From Rhodovarius lipocyclicus (GTDB lineage Bacteria; Pseudomonadota; Alphaproteobacteria; Acetobacterales; Acetobacteraceae), in contig NZ_JAAABL010000001.1 of the NCBI RefSeq assembly GCF_009900765.1, positions 372,001-436,000 on the forward strand: a stretch of DNA of 64,000 nucleotides, in the 5' to 3' direction. The translations under genes were made by a program, and so were the position numbers. Shown here one piece after another: positions 8,277-19,500 of this stretch. The notes under the pieces were generated by a model. The model saw only the letters and a program-made list of their open reading frames with translations, was not told where the DNA came from and did no database searches. Every line of letters begins with the position of its first letter. Within the stretch, counting starts at the first letter, position 1.

Positions 8277-9064
8277 CAGAAGCCCCGCACCATGCCGCCA
8301 TCGATGCGGACGATCTCGCCCGTCATGTACGCCGCGACCGGCGAGGCCATGAAGGCGATGGCCGGGCCGAATTCCTCGGGCTTGCCATAGCGCTGGGCGG
8401 GGATGGTCTTGCTGCGCTCGGCGATCACCTCATCGACCGTCTTGCCGCTCTTGCTGGCCAGGCCCGCCGCGGTTTCCAGGCTGCGGTCGGTGCGGATGGC
8501 GCCAGGGGCGGCCACATTCACCGTCACGCCATCGCCCGCCACCTCGGCCGACAGGGTCTTCAGGTAACCCAGCAGCGCGGCGCGCAGCGTGTTGGACAAC
8601 ACCAGGTTCGGGATCGGCTGCTGCAGACCCGTGCTGCCGATGCTGATGATGCGGCCGAAGCCGCCCGCCCGCATGCCCGGCAGCAGCTTCTTCACGATAT
8701 GGATCGGGCCCTGGACGATGCGCTGGAACCAGGGGGCCAGGTCATCCTCCTTCATGTCCACCGCGCTGCACGGCGGCGGGCCGCCATGGTTCAGCACCAG
8801 GATGTCCACGCCGCCCAGCGCCGCCACGGCGCCATCGGCCAGCTTGTCCATATCGGCATTGCTGGCGACATCGGCGGGAATGCCCAGGGCCACGGGCGCA
8901 CCCAGGGCCACCAGCCCGGCCGCCACCTTGTCCAGGCTCTCCTGGTTGCGGCCGCTGATGACCAGCGACACGCCCTCGCGCGCCAGCGCCTCGGCGGCGG
9001 CCAGGCCCAGACCCTTGCTCGCGCCCATGACGACGGCGCGCTTCCCCTTCAGGCCGAGATCCAT
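8276..9064 (-). CDS. SDR-family oxidoreductase with atypical active site
   Basis: A 262-residue short-chain dehydrogenase fold: GASKGLG cofactor loop at residues 14-20, NHGGPPP where classical SDRs have NNAG, and a C-terminal GGMVRGF. In the position of the catalytic Tyr-x3-Lys it reads LVLSNTLRAALLGYLK, so Tyr and Lys are replaced by Ser and Arg. This is the BKR-like SDR subgroup whose reaction is unknown. The start at 9064 has GGGAGAAG six bases upstream; an upstream ATG at 9220 would add a low-complexity leader without homology. It opens the hyu operon and may oxidise or reduce the released product. Confidence 0.8.
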   Translation of the reverse strand: MDLGLKGKRAVVMGASKGLGLAAAEALAREGVSLVISGRNQESLDKVAAGLVALGAPVALGIPADVASNADMDKLADGAVAALGGVDILVLNHGGPPPCSAVDMKEDDLAPWFQRIVQGPIHIVKKLLPGMRAGGFGRIISIGSTGLQQPIPNLVLSNTLRAALLGYLKTLSAEVAGDGVTVNVAAPGAIRTDRSLETAAGLASKSGKTVDEVIAERSKTIPAQRYGKPEEFGPAIAFMASPVAAYMTGEIVRIDGGMVRGF

Positions 9065-9165
9065 GATTCTTCTCCCGTGTGTGGGCGCGGACGATCCATC
9101 AGCGGGCCCCGGGTGGCAAGCCTGGGGGGCGCGGCTATTCTCGCGCCGAAGCCAAGGAAGTGCCC

Positions 9166-10152
9166 ATGCCCAAGCCGGTTCTGTTGCTGACCCGCCAATT
9201 GCCGCCCGCGATCGAGGCACGTGCCGCCCGCGACTACGCGCTGGTGTCCAACCCCACCGACGAGCCCTGGTACAAGGACGGCGCCGAGATCGCGCGCCGG
9301 GCGGCCCAAGGGGGACATGGGGGCGCGGCCGGCATCCTGATCGCGGCGGGCGACCCGTTCAACGCGGCCACCATCGCGGCGCTGCCGGCCTCGGTGCGGA
9401 TTCTCTCGACCTTTTCCGTGGGCACCGACCATATCGACCTGAAGGCCGCGGCCGCCCGGAACATCCTGGTGGCCAACACGCCCGACGTGCTGTCCTTCGC
9501 CACCGCCGAGATCGCCTTCACCCTGCTGCTGATGGCCGCCCGCCGCGCGGGCGAGGGCGAGCGCATGGTCCGCGCCGGGAACTGGGCCGGCTGGGCCCCC
9601 ACCCAGCTGATGGGCGTGACCTTGCAGGGCAAGCGCCTCGGCATACTGGGCTATGGCCGCATCGGGCGGGAGATGGGGGCGATGGCCAAGGGCTTCGGCA
9701 TGGAGCTGCACTATCGCAACAACCGCCGCCTGGCGCCGGAACTGGAAAACGGCGCGCTGTATCACGACAGCGATGCGGGCTTCCTGGGCGCCATCGACGT
9801 GCTGTCCATGCACATCCCCGGCGGCGCCGCCACGGCGAAATGGCTGAACGCGGAGCGCATCGGCCAGATGCGGCAGGGCGCCATCGTGATCAACACCGGG
9901 CGCGGCAGTACCGTGGACGATGAGGCGCTGATCGCGGCGCTGACCACCGGGCGGATCAGGGCCGCCGGGCTCGACGTGTTCGACGGCGAACCCCGCGTGC
10001 ACCCGGGTTATCTGGGGCTGGAGAATGTGGCGCTGCTGCCGCATCTGGGCAGCGCCACCATCGAGACCCGCGACCGGATGGGCCATTTGGCCCTGGACAA
10101 TCTGGACGCGGTGCTGCTGCGGGGCGAGGCCCCGCCGGCGCTGGTGGGTTAG
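9166..10152 (+). CDS. D-isomer-specific 2-hydroxyacid dehydrogenase (glyoxylate/hydroxypyruvate reductase type)
   Basis: A 328-residue cytoplasmic dehydrogenase. The NAD(P) loop GYGRIG is at 162-167 and the catalytic Arg246 (TGRG), Glu275 (DGEP) and His293 (LPHLGSAT) triad is intact. The residues after the second strand read YRNNRR, lacking the Asp that marks NAD use, which suggests NADPH preference. ATG 9166 is preceded by AAGGAAG at 9154-9160. It diverges from the hyu operon with a 101-bp gap. Its stop overlaps the stop of the convergent chemoreceptor gene by two bases. Confidence 0.87.
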   Translation: MPKPVLLLTRQLPPAIEARAARDYALVSNPTDEPWYKDGAEIARRAAQGGHGGAAGILIAAGDPFNAATIAALPASVRILSTFSVGTDHIDLKAAAARNILVANTPDVLSFATAEIAFTLLLMAARRAGEGERMVRAGNWAGWAPTQLMGVTLQGKRLGILGYGRIGREMGAMAKGFGMELHYRNNRRLAPELENGALYHDSDAGFLGAIDVLSMHIPGGAATAKWLNAERIGQMRQGAIVINTGRGSTVDDEALIAALTTGRIRAAGLDVFDGEPRVHPGYLGLENVALLPHLGSATIETRDRMGHLALDNLDAVLLRGEAPPALVG

Positions 10153-12461
10153 GCCCGGACATTCCGCAGGAAGGTGTCCGCCTTCTCGCGCAGGATCGCG
10201 GCCTGATCGGTCAGCGTGCGGGACGCGCCCAGCATGTCCCGCGCGGCGCCGCCCGTGGCGCCGGCCGCGCGCTGCACATCGCCGATGCGGCGCACCACCA
10301 CCCCTGTGCCCTCGGCCACCTGGGCGGCGCTGCGGGCGATTTCCCGCGTCGCGGCGCCCTGCTCCTCCACGGCGCCGGCGATGGCGGTCGTCACCTCGTT
10401 CATGCGCTCGATGGTGGTGCCGATATTGCGCAGGGCGGTCGCCGCTTCCTCCGTCGTGCCCTGGATGGCGTTGATCTGGGCGGCGATTTCCTCGGTGGCC
10501 CTGGCGGTCTGGCTGGCGAGCGACTTCACCTCGCTGGCGACCACCGCGAAGCCCTTGCCGGCCTCGCCGGCGCGCGCGGCCTCGATGGTGGCGTTCAGCG
10601 CCAGCAGGTTGGTCTGGCCCGCGATGTCGCTGATCAGCCGCACCACGTCGCCGATGCGCGAGGCGGCCTGCACCAGCCCCTGCACGGTGCTGTCGGTCGC
10701 CCGCGCTTCCTCGGCGGCGGCGCGCGCCACCTGGGCGCCCTCCCCCACCTGGCGGGTGATCTCGGCGACAGAAGCGGCGAGTTCCTCAGCACTCGCGGCC
10801 ACGGCCTGCACATCGCCGCCCGCGCGGTTGGAGACCTCGGCCACCGCGTCGGCCTCACGGCCGCTGACGTCGGCGGCCTCGCTGACCGTGGCCGCGCCCT
10901 GCTGCATCTGGGTGGCGGAGGCGGCGACCGATTGCACGACGGAGCCGATCTCGGCCTCGAACTGGTCGGCGAGGCGCACCTGGGCTGTCACGTTGGACCA
11001 CATCAGCATGGCGGAGGTGTAATTGCCCTTCTGGTCGCGGATGGCGCTGATGCGCAGGTCCAGCGCTTCCTCGCCCAGGCGGATGCGGGCCTGGTGCGGC
11101 AGGTTCTCGGGCTTGGCGAGCAGCGCGCGGATCCGCTCCGGGTGGCGGTGGAACACGTCGATGCTCTGCCCCATCAACCCTTCGGCCTTCACCGGCAGCA
11201 GGTGCTCCACCTGCTGCACCAGGCGGCGGCTTTCGGGGTTCATGTAGTCGATGCGGAAATCCTTGTTGGGGTCGGCGGTCATCACGCCGATCGCCATCTG
11301 CTCCAGCATCTGGCTCTGCGCGAAGGCGTGGCCCGTCACCTTGCGCAGGGTCTCCAGCGCCTTGGCGATGCGCCCGATCTCGTCACCGCGGTCCTGGTCG
11401 GGCACTTCGCGGCTGGTCTCGCCGCCGGCGATGGCGTCCATGATGGCGGCCATGGCCCGCAGCGGCGCGCCGATCGCGCGCGTCAGCAGCAGGCCGGAGA
11501 CCAGCAGCACCAGCGCCACCGCCCCGCCGGTGTACAGGGTGTTGTCGTTCATGCTGGCCACGGCGGCGGTGGAGGTCGCCACCGCCTGCTCCACGCCCTG
11601 GTTCAGGCTCTCGACGGCGCGGGTCAGATGGGCCTGCAGCTGTTCGCGTTGCGGCACCGAGCGTTCGCGGCGCATGGTCACGATGGTGGCGTTCGCCGTC
11701 ATCAGCGCATCGGCCTGGCGCACGATCTCATCGCCGATCTGGCCCATCCGGCGGGCATCGGCCTTCAGGCTGTCGGGCATGGCGCTTTCCAGCCGACGGA
11801 TATGCACCCGCTGCTGGCTGGAGGCCCGACGCACCCGCGCCGCCGCGTTCTCGGCCCCCGAGGCGAGATACAGGTTCACCCCCACCCGCACTTCCGTCAG
11901 CGCCGTCATGTAGGTGCCCAGCACGTCGCGCGCATTGTCCAGCGCGTCCCCCTGCAGGGCGAAGCCGATATTGGCCGCCAGCGCCTCATAGGCCTGGTCG
12001 AATTCGGGCATGCGCGGCAGCAGCCGCTGATCGCGGATGGTGATGATCTGCTGCCGCAGATCGGCGATGGCCTCGAAGGTTTCGGTCAGCGCGTGCAGCT
12101 GCTGGCGGGCGGCGTCCAGCGCCTGGCGGGCGGCGGGCAGGGCCGCCAGGTCACCCGCCTGGTGCGCCAGGGCGCGGGCGCGTTCCATCGCCTGGCGCAT
12201 CGTCTCGTTCTCGGCCTGCACATCGCGCACGGTCTGGGCCAGCAGCACGCCGCGCTGGGCCAGGGTGGCGGTCATCGCCTGGTCCATCGCCTGGAAGGCC
12301 GCGACGCGGGCCTGCGTCGCGCGGGTCTGTGCCAGCGCGGCCTCCCGCGCCGTGCCGGCATCCGAGCGCACCATCACCACCAGCGCGCCCAGCATCACCA
12401 TCGTGAAGCCGGAACTGACCGCAAGTTTCTTCCCGACCGACAAGTTACTGAACACGCGCAT
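10149..12461 (-). CDS. Methyl-accepting chemotaxis protein with PAS domain
   Basis: A 770-residue chemoreceptor. One membrane segment lies near residues 12-30, followed by a long mostly helical periplasmic part (to about 305), a second membrane segment, a HAMP linker ([14 protein letters not shown]), a PAS-like region (about 390-500) and the signalling coiled coil with the hairpin tip [16 protein letters not shown]. It would pass a ligand or PAS-sensed signal to CheA/CheW. No che genes are in the window. The start is placed at 12461 (MRVFSN), directly before the first membrane helix; an ATG 48 bases upstream would add a poorly supported leader. Confidence 0.88.
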   Translation of the reverse strand: MRVFSNLSVGKKLAVSSGFTMVMLGALVVMVRSDAGTAREAALAQTRATQARVAAFQAMDQAMTATLAQRGVLLAQTVRDVQAENETMRQAMERARALAHQAGDLAALPAARQALDAARQQLHALTETFEAIADLRQQIITIRDQRLLPRMPEFDQAYEALAANIGFALQGDALDNARDVLGTYMTALTEVRVGVNLYLASGAENAAARVRRASSQQRVHIRRLESAMPDSLKADARRMGQIGDEIVRQADALMTANATIVTMRRERSVPQREQLQAHLTRAVESLNQGVEQAVATSTAAVASMNDNTLYTGGAVALVLLVSGLLLTRAIGAPLRAMAAIMDAIAGGETSREVPDQDRGDEIGRIAKALETLRKVTGHAFAQSQMLEQMAIGVMTADPNKDFRIDYMNPESRRLVQQVEHLLPVKAEGLMGQSIDVFHRHPERIRALLAKPENLPHQARIRLGEEALDLRISAIRDQKGNYTSAMLMWSNVTAQVRLADQFEAEIGSVVQSVAASATQMQQGAATVSEAADVSGREADAVAEVSNRAGGDVQAVAASAEELAASVAEITRQVGEGAQVARAAAEEARATDSTVQGLVQAASRIGDVVRLISDIAGQTNLLALNATIEAARAGEAGKGFAVVASEVKSLASQTARATEEIAAQINAIQGTTEEAATALRNIGTTIERMNEVTTAIAGAVEEQGAATREIARSAAQVAEGTGVVVRRIGDVQRAAGATGGAARDMLGASRTLTDQAAILREKADTFLRNVRA

Positions 12462-12586
12462 CCCGACGCTCCGAATTGGCTTGTGACCGGGAACATGACG
12501 CCTCAGCAACTAACCGAGGGTGAACGGCCCCCTCGACAGCCGGAAATTTCCCGGGCGATATCGCGGCAAGCCCGAAAGGAACCTCC

Positions 12587-13219
12587 ATGAACTTCGATTT
12601 CGAAGCGCTGCCCCCCGTCGATCGCTACAAGCTCGTCACCTCCACCGTGGTGCCGCGCCCCATCGCCTGGATCGTCAGCCAGGATGCCCAGGGGGTGGTG
12701 AATGCCGCGCCCTATTCCTTCTTCAATGCCTTCTCCAACGATCCGGTGATCATCGGCGTGGGCTGCGGGCCGCGGCCGGAGGGCTCGGACAAGGACACGC
12801 TGGCCAATATCAAGGCCACCGGCCAGTTCACCATCTGCCTGGTGCCCTATTCGGCCATCGACGGCATGAACGTCACCGCCACCGATTTCCCGCCCGGCAC
12901 GGATGAGATCGCGGCGGCGGGGCTGACCACCGCGCCGTCGGTGAAGGTGAAGCCGCCGCGCATCGCCGAAAGCCCGGTGGCGCTGGAATGCGAGACCTTC
13001 CAGCTGATCCCGGTGGGGCACCACACCATCGTGCTGGGCAAGGTGCTGGGCATGTACGTGGCCGACGAGGCGGTGCTGAACGCCGAGAAGCGCTACATCG
13101 ACACCCCCAAGCTGGATCTGGTGGGCCGCATGCATGGCGGCGGCTGGTACGCCCGCACCACCGACCGCGTGGAGGTGCCGCGCATCCCCTATGCCAAGTG
13201 GCTGGAAAGCCAGGGCTGA
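12587..13219 (+). CDS. Flavin reductase-domain (FMN-binding) protein
   Basis: A 210-residue DIM6/NTAB-type flavin reductase-like protein. The split-barrel signature is clear: STVVPRPIAWIVS near residue 20, NAAPYSFFNAFSNDP around 40-53, and the NIKATGQF turn. Such proteins bind FMN and use NAD(P)H to supply reduced flavin, or act directly on substrates including ferric complexes. AAAGGA precedes the ATG. It diverges from the chemoreceptor and is followed 40 bases later on the same strand by a ferric-type permease. Confidence 0.85.
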   Translation: MNFDFEALPPVDRYKLVTSTVVPRPIAWIVSQDAQGVVNAAPYSFFNAFSNDPVIIGVGCGPRPEGSDKDTLANIKATGQFTICLVPYSAIDGMNVTATDFPPGTDEIAAAGLTTAPSVKVKPPRIAESPVALECETFQLIPVGHHTIVLGKVLGMYVADEAVLNAEKRYIDTPKLDLVGRMHGGGWYARTTDRVEVPRIPYAKWLESQG

Positions 13220-13259
13220 TCTGGACTTTCCCGGCCAGCCGTGTAGAGCGCGAGTGAGA

Positions 13260-14948
13260 ATGTCTCGCAATCAGCCCGTCCTGGCCGGGGTGCCCACCAG
13301 CACCCTCCCTCCCCTGCACCGCCTGCGGCGGATTCCAGCCCTGGGCTGGCTGGGGCTGGCGCTGGCGCTGCTGGTGTCCCTGCCGCTGCTGGCCGTGCTG
13401 GCCGCCGCCGCCGTACCCGCGGGCGAGGCTTGGCGCCATGTGCTGCACACCACCCTGGCGGAGATGCTGGGAAATTCCGCCCTGCTGGCCGTGGCGGTGG
13501 GGCTGATGGCCGCCAGCGCCGGGGCGATTTCCGCCTGGCTGGTCTCCACCTGTGCCTTTCCGGGCCGGCGGCTGGTCGAGGTCGCGCTGCTGCTGCCGCT
13601 GGCGATGCCGGCCTATGTCTCGGGCTATGCCTACACCTGGTTGCTGGATGTGGCGGGGCCGGTGCAGAGCGCCATCCGCGCCGCCACGGGCCTGACCTGG
13701 CGGCAGATGGGCTGGTTCCCCGAGATCCGTTCCCTGCCCGGGGCCGCGCTGGTGCTGGCCATGGTGCTATACCCTTACGTCTATATGCTGTGCCGGGCGG
13801 CCTTCCTGCAGCAATCCACCTGCCTGATCGAGGTCTCCCGCACGCTGGGGCACAGCCTGACGCGCAGCTTCCTGCGGGTGGCGCTGCCGCTGGCCCGCCC
13901 GGCGCTGGCCGCCGGCACCGCGCTGGTGCTGATGGAGGTGCTGGCCGATTTCGGCACCGTGCAGCATTTCGGCGTGCGCACCTTCACCACCGGCATCTAC
14001 GAGACCTGGTTCGGCATGCAGGATCGCGGCGCCGCCAGCCAGCTTTCCGTGGCGCTGCTGGCCTGCGTCGCCCTGCTGATGTTGGGTGAGCGCTTCGCGC
14101 GCGGCGGCCGGCGCTATCACCCCATGACCACGCGCCACCCGCCCTTCCGCCCCGTACAGCTGGCGGGGTTCAAGGCCTGGCTGGCGCTGGCGGCCTGCCT
14201 AATGCCGGTGCTGCTGGGCTTCCTGGTGCCCGCCGGCACGCTGCTGGTGCTGGCCTTGCAGGCGGGTGACCCGCTCTCGCCCCACCGCTACCTGCCCTAC
14301 GCCACGCATTCCCTGCTGCTAGCCGGGATCACGGCCGTGCTGGCGGTGGCGCTGGCCGGGGTGCTGGCCTGGGGGGTGCGGCTTTCGGGCCATTGGCTGA
14401 CGCGGGTTTCCGCCCGGGTGGCGGCACTCGGCTATGCCCTGCCGGGCAGCGTGATCGCGGTGGGCACGCTGATGCCCTTCGGCATCTTCGACAATGCGCT
14501 GAACGGCTGGACGCGGGCGCATCTGGGCGTTTCGGTCGGGCTGGTGCTGTCAGGCAGCATCGCAGCGCTGGTCTTCGCCTATCTCGTGCGGTTCATGGCG
14601 GTGGCGCTGGGGGGGCTGGAAAGCGGGCTGGCCCGACTGAAGCCCAGCCTGCGGGACGCCGCCCGCAGCCTGGGCGCCACCGCCGGCCGGGCGGTGTGGC
14701 GCGTCGAGATGCCGCTGTCGCGCGGGGCGATGCTCTCGGCGGGGTTGCTGGTCTTCGTGGACACCATGAAGGAACTGCCCGCGACCCTGATCATCCGCCC
14801 CTTCGATTTCGACACGCTGGCGGTGCGGGTGAACACGCTGGCCTCGGACGAGAGGCTCGCCGAGGCCTCCAGCGCCGCCCTGCTGATCGTGCTGGCGGGG
14901 CTGGTGCCGGTGATGATCCTGACCCGGGCGATGCGCCGGCGGGATTAG
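13260..14948 (+). CDS. ABC transporter permease, fused double domain, Fe(III) type
   Basis: A 562-residue inner-membrane protein made of two joined BPD_transp_1 modules, each with about six membrane helices, as in FbpB/SfuB ferric iron permeases. EAA-type cytoplasmic loops are seen in both halves (SRTLGHSLTRSFLRVALPLA and DAARSLGATAGRAVWRVEMP). No binding protein or ATPase gene is nearby, so the rest of the transporter must be encoded elsewhere. ATG at 13260 is chosen because the in-frame upstream codons lie inside the flavin reductase gene. The 40-bp spacing suggests the two are one operon. Confidence 0.83.
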   Translation: MSRNQPVLAGVPTSTLPPLHRLRRIPALGWLGLALALLVSLPLLAVLAAAAVPAGEAWRHVLHTTLAEMLGNSALLAVAVGLMAASAGAISAWLVSTCAFPGRRLVEVALLLPLAMPAYVSGYAYTWLLDVAGPVQSAIRAATGLTWRQMGWFPEIRSLPGAALVLAMVLYPYVYMLCRAAFLQQSTCLIEVSRTLGHSLTRSFLRVALPLARPALAAGTALVLMEVLADFGTVQHFGVRTFTTGIYETWFGMQDRGAASQLSVALLACVALLMLGERFARGGRRYHPMTTRHPPFRPVQLAGFKAWLALAACLMPVLLGFLVPAGTLLVLALQAGDPLSPHRYLPYATHSLLLAGITAVLAVALAGVLAWGVRLSGHWLTRVSARVAALGYALPGSVIAVGTLMPFGIFDNALNGWTRAHLGVSVGLVLSGSIAALVFAYLVRFMAVALGGLESGLARLKPSLRDAARSLGATAGRAVWRVEMPLSRGAMLSAGLLVFVDTMKELPATLIIRPFDFDTLAVRVNTLASDERLAEASSAALLIVLAGLVPVMILTRAMRRRD

Positions 14949-15108
14949 GGCCTGCGGACAGCTGGCTTACGGGCGCGTCAGGCGGTGCTTTTCCGCGCCG
15001 GCGGCGTCAGAACCCTCGCCAATGCCCCGGCATTGGCTTCGGCTTCTTCCTGGCCAGCACGAAAAATCCCTCGCCAGCCGCATCCCGAAGCCAACTATCC
15101 GCAGGCCC
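14948..15108. repeat. 161-bp element with imperfect terminal inverted repeats
   Basis: The left end (14949-14973) and right end (15084-15107) are inverted copies over about 24 bases with three or four differences, beginning GGCCTGCGGA. Inside is a perfect GCCAATGC/GCATTGGC hairpin. It fills the gap between two convergent genes. It may be a bidirectional terminator, a REP-like unit or a miniature mobile element; no target duplication is obvious. Confidence 0.45.
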
Positions 15109-15113
15109 GGACC

Positions 15114-16580
15114 TCACCTCAAGGTCGGCGAGATCCCCGACACGCCCGTCGCCTGCTCCAGCCCGGCCAGCGCCGTCAGATAGGCCGCCCGCGCCTGGTT
15201 CGCCGCCACCCGGGTAGTGTTCAGCGTGCGCAGCGCGTCCATCACATCCAGCAGCGAGGACCCGCCGGCCAGATAGGCCTGCTCCGCGCTGCGATAGGCG
15301 GCCTCGGCCCGGCCCAGCGCGCCACTGGTGTACAGGCGCAGCAGGGTGCGGGATTGCTCGTACTGGCTCCAGGCCGTGGCGAAATCCGCGCGCGCCTGCA
15401 ACAGGGCGCCGCGGGCCTGGGCCTCGGCGGCGGCGGCCTGGCCATTGGCCACGCCGATATTCCCTTCCGTGATCCGGCGCGTGAAGATCGGGATGCCCAG
15501 CTGCACCGTGAACTGGTTGCTGGCGGTGATCGGCACCTGGCTGGTGGGCTGGTCCTGCGACAGGCGGGTTCGGTTGGCGCCCGCGCTGACCGTCACGTCG
15601 CGCCAGCGCCCGGCCTCGGCCAGGCTGCGATTGGCGCCGGCGGCGGCGGCGAAGCGGGCGGCGGCCACCACATCGGCGCGGTCCTGCACGGCCTCGGCCA
15701 GTTGTTCGCGCGTGACCCCCAGGTCAGGGATGGCGGTGAAGCGGCCCTGCACGTCGAAGGGCAGTGCGGGCACCACGCGCGCGATGGAGGCGGTGGGCAC
15801 GCCCTGGGCGCGCCCGCGCGCGGGCGGCGGTGCCGCGGGTTCGGGCAGCGCGCGGCCATCGGCGGCATCGGCGGCCAGCGTCACCGCCACGGCGGCGACG
15901 GCCGCGGCATAGGCCTGGGCGTTGGTGGTCACATCCGCCTCGAACACCACGCGGCTGGCCTGGAAGCGCAGCAGGTCGCCCTCCGGGATCGCGCCATCGC
16001 GCAGGCGGCGGCGCAGCAGGTTCTCGGTGTTGTCCAGCGAGGCGCGGTTGGCCAGCGCCACTTCCAGATTGGCGCGCGCGGCCAGCGCCGCGATGAAGTT
16101 CTGCCGCAGGGTGAACAGCTGGGTGCGCAGCGCGTCCAGCACCTGCGCTTCGGCGGCGCCGATATTCTCCTGCGCCAGGCGGGTGCGCAGCTCACGCTTG
16201 CCGCCCAGCTCCACCAGCATGCTGATGCCGACATTGACGTTGTTGTTCGGCCCGAAGAAGCGGGCGCCGGTGATGCCGCCGCGCGCGCGTTCCTGGAAAT
16301 TGGCGAAGGTGTTGCCCACCGACACCTGCGGCGGCGGCAGGGAGGACGCGACGAGGCGCCGCGCGCGCGCCGCATCCACCCCGCGCCGGGCCGCGATCAC
16401 GGTCAGGTTGCGGTCCAGCAGCAGCTGCTCCGCCGCCTCGATGGTGATGGGCTGCGGGGCGCCGGCGGCCGGGGTGGCGGCGGGCCGGTTCTGGGCTGTG
16501 GCGGGCTGGATCAGGGGCGGCGCGGTCAGCGCCGTGCAGCCCAGCAGCAGGGCCGCCAGCAAGGTACGGGGGGTGTTCAT
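15114..16580 (-). CDS. TolC-family outer membrane factor (CzcC type)
   Basis: A 488-residue outer-membrane channel protein. A signal peptide with a hydrophobic core (LLAALLLGCTALTAPP) is followed by two Ala/Arg/Gln-rich helical repeats typical of OEP/TolC proteins. The signal sequence has a possible lipobox, LLGC. It starts with an ATGA overlap on the stop of the RND pump gene, so it is the last gene of a B-A-C efflux operon and forms the exit duct. Confidence 0.85.
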   Translation of the reverse strand: MNTPRTLLAALLLGCTALTAPPLIQPATAQNRPAATPAAGAPQPITIEAAEQLLLDRNLTVIAARRGVDAARARRLVASSLPPPQVSVGNTFANFQERARGGITGARFFGPNNNVNVGISMLVELGGKRELRTRLAQENIGAAEAQVLDALRTQLFTLRQNFIAALAARANLEVALANRASLDNTENLLRRRLRDGAIPEGDLLRFQASRVVFEADVTTNAQAYAAAVAAVAVTLAADAADGRALPEPAAPPPARGRAQGVPTASIARVVPALPFDVQGRFTAIPDLGVTREQLAEAVQDRADVVAAARFAAAAGANRSLAEAGRWRDVTVSAGANRTRLSQDQPTSQVPITASNQFTVQLGIPIFTRRITEGNIGVANGQAAAAEAQARGALLQARADFATAWSQYEQSRTLLRLYTSGALGRAEAAYRSAEQAYLAGGSSLLDVMDALRTLNTTRVAANQARAAYLTALAGLEQATGVSGISPTLR

Positions 16581-19500
16581 GCGTGCGTTCCGTCATGCAG
16601 GCCGGCGCGGGCGCGGCGCTCCCGCAACTGCTGCTCGCTGTGCTCAAGCCCCTTGGGGCGCCCCAATGCGTCGATCATGGCCGGAAACACCACCAGAATG
16701 AAAAAGGGAACAAGACCGATTCCGCCTACCACCACAAGGGCGAGCGGCTTCTGCACGTCGCTGCCGATGCCGGTGGCCAGCGACATGGGCAGCAGCCCGC
16801 AGAAGCTGGCAAAACAGGTCATCAGCACCGGGCGCAGGCGATCCCGGCCGGCCTGGTCCAGCGCCTCACGCCAGAGCAGCCCTTCGGATCGCAAATGATT
16901 GAAGTGGGACAGCATGATGATGCCCTCCATCACCGTGATGCCGAACAGCGCCAGGAAGCCGATGGCCGCCGGCACCGAGAAGTTCAGCCCCGCCAGCGCC
17001 AGCACCGCGATGCCGCCCGTGACGGACAGCGGCACGATGCCCAGCACCAGCAGCATCTCACGCACGTTGTTGAACTGGATGTAGAGCAGCAGCATCACCA
17101 GCGCGAAGGCCACGGGCACCACCCGGGTCAGCCGGCCCACCGCCTCCTGCAGGTTCTTGAACTCGCCTTCCCAGGAGAGGGAATAGCCGGGCGGCAGCTG
17201 CACCCGCCGCGCCACGGTCGCCTGTGCCTCCTGCACCGTGCTGGACGGGTCGCGCCCGCGCACGGAAAAGCGGATGGGCACGTAGCGCGTCGAATCCTCG
17301 CGGTAGATGTAGGAGGTGCCGGAGACCAGCTCGATCTCCGCCACATCGCCCAGCGTGGCCGCGCGCGGCCCGCCCACCGGGATGCGCCCGATGGCCTGGA
17401 TATTGTCGCGGAACGGCGCTGCGAGGCGCACCATGATCGGGAAGTTGCGGTCCGCCCCGCGCTCATACAGCCGCCCGGCCTCCCGCCCGCCGATCGCGGC
17501 CTGGACCACGTCGTTGATGTCCTCCACCGGCAGGCCGAAGCGCGCGGCCCGCGCCCGGTCGATGGTGATGGCCACCGTGGGCTGGCCCTGGGTGCGGAAC
17601 ACGCCCAGGTCGGCGACACCCGGCACATGCTCGATGGCGGCGCGCACCTGTTCGGCGATGCGGGCCAGCACGTCGGTATCCGGGCCGCTGACCTTCACGG
17701 CATTGGCGCCCTTCACGCCCGAGGCCGCCTCCTGCACGTTGTCGCTGATCGCCTGGGAGAAGCTGAACTCCACCCCCAGGAAACGCTCCGTCAGGCGGCG
17801 GTTGATGGCGGCGACCAGCTGTTCGCGGTTGTGGCCGGTGGTCCATTCATGCGGCGGGCGCAGCGGGATGAAGAATTCGGAGTTGAAGAAGCCCGCGCTG
17901 TCCGTGCCGTCATCCGGCCGGCCATGCTGGGAGGTGACGGTGATCGCCTCCGGGAATTCGCCCAGCGTGCGGCGGATGCCGTTCACGGTGGCGTGGCCTT
18001 CCTCCAGGCTGATGGTGGCGGGCATGATGGCGCGCACCCACAGGTTGCCTTCCTCCAGCGTCGGCAGGAATTCGGCGCCCAGCAGGGTCGCCAGCCACAC
18101 CACGGCGGCCAGCAGCACGGCCGAGAGCATCAGCACCACCTTCCGCGCGCCCATCGCCACCGCGTAGCAGCGCTCATGCACCCAGCGGGAGCCACGGACC
18201 AGCAGCGTGTCCTTCTCCTGGCTGTTCTCGCTGAGCAGCACGGCCGACAGGGCCGGGGTGATGGTGAAGGTCGCGAACAGCGCGCCCGCGATGGCATAGG
18301 CGTAGGTCTTGCTCATCGGGCCGAAGATGCGGCCCTCGATGCCGCCCAGCGTGAACAGCGGCATGAAGGCGGCCACGATGATGAGCGCGGAGAAGAAGAT
18401 CGCCTTGTCCACCTCCCCGCCAGCCCGCAGGATGATCAGCTGGATGCCCGACAGCCCCTGCCCGCTGGCGGAGGGGCGCAGATGCGGGTGTTTCCGGGCC
18501 AGGTGCAGGTGGCGGTAGATGTTCTCGACCATGATCACGGTCGCATCCACCAGCAGGCCGAAATCCAGCGCGCCGAGGGAGAGCAGGTTGGCGCTCTCAC
18601 CCCTGACCAGCATCAGCAGGATGGCGAAGAAGAAGGCGAAGGGAATGGTCGCCGCGATGACGATGGCGCCCCGCAGGTCACCCAGGAACAGGTACTGGAT
18701 GATGAGGATGAGGATCACGCCCTCGATGATGTTCTTCACCACCGTCTTGGTGGTGATCTTCACCAGGTCCTCGCGGTCGTAGATGGTCAGGATGCGCACG
18801 CCGGGGGGCAGCACGCCGCCCGCGTTGATGCGCGCCACCTCCTGCTGCACGGCGTGGATGGTGGGCAGGGTCTGCTCGCCCCGGCGCATCAGGATGGTGG
18901 CCAGCACCGCCTCGTCGTCATCCGCATGGCCCGCGATGCCCAGGCGCGGCAGGGCGCCGACCTCCACCGTCGCGATGTCGCTGAGCAGGACGGAGGTGCC
19001 GCCCTCGGCGTTGGCCAGGACGATGTTGCGCACGTCGTCGATGCTGCGGATCAGCCCGATGCCCTGCACCACGGCCGATTGCGGGCCGATGTTCACCGTG
19101 CCCGCGCCCACCGTCAGGTTGCCCGCGCGCACGCGCTGGATCACATCCGGCAGGGACAGGTTGTAGGCATTCATCCGCGGCAGATCGACCACCACGTTGT
19201 AGGCCTTGCTGCGCCCGCCGAAGGTGCTGACATCCACCACCCCCGGCACCCGGCGGAAGCGGCGCTCCAGCACCCATTCCTGCAGGGTCTTCAGGTCATC
19301 GGGCGAAAAGCCCGGCGGGCCCACCAGCCGGTAGCGCATGATCTCGCCGATGGGGCTGAGGGGCGAGATGGTGGGCGACACCCCATCCGGCAGGCCCGAC
19401 AGCGTGGCCAGCCGGTTCAGCACCTGCTGCAGGGCCTGTTCGTAATTGTAGGCGAAGGTGAACTGCACCCGCACATCCGACAGCCCGAACAGGCTGGTGG

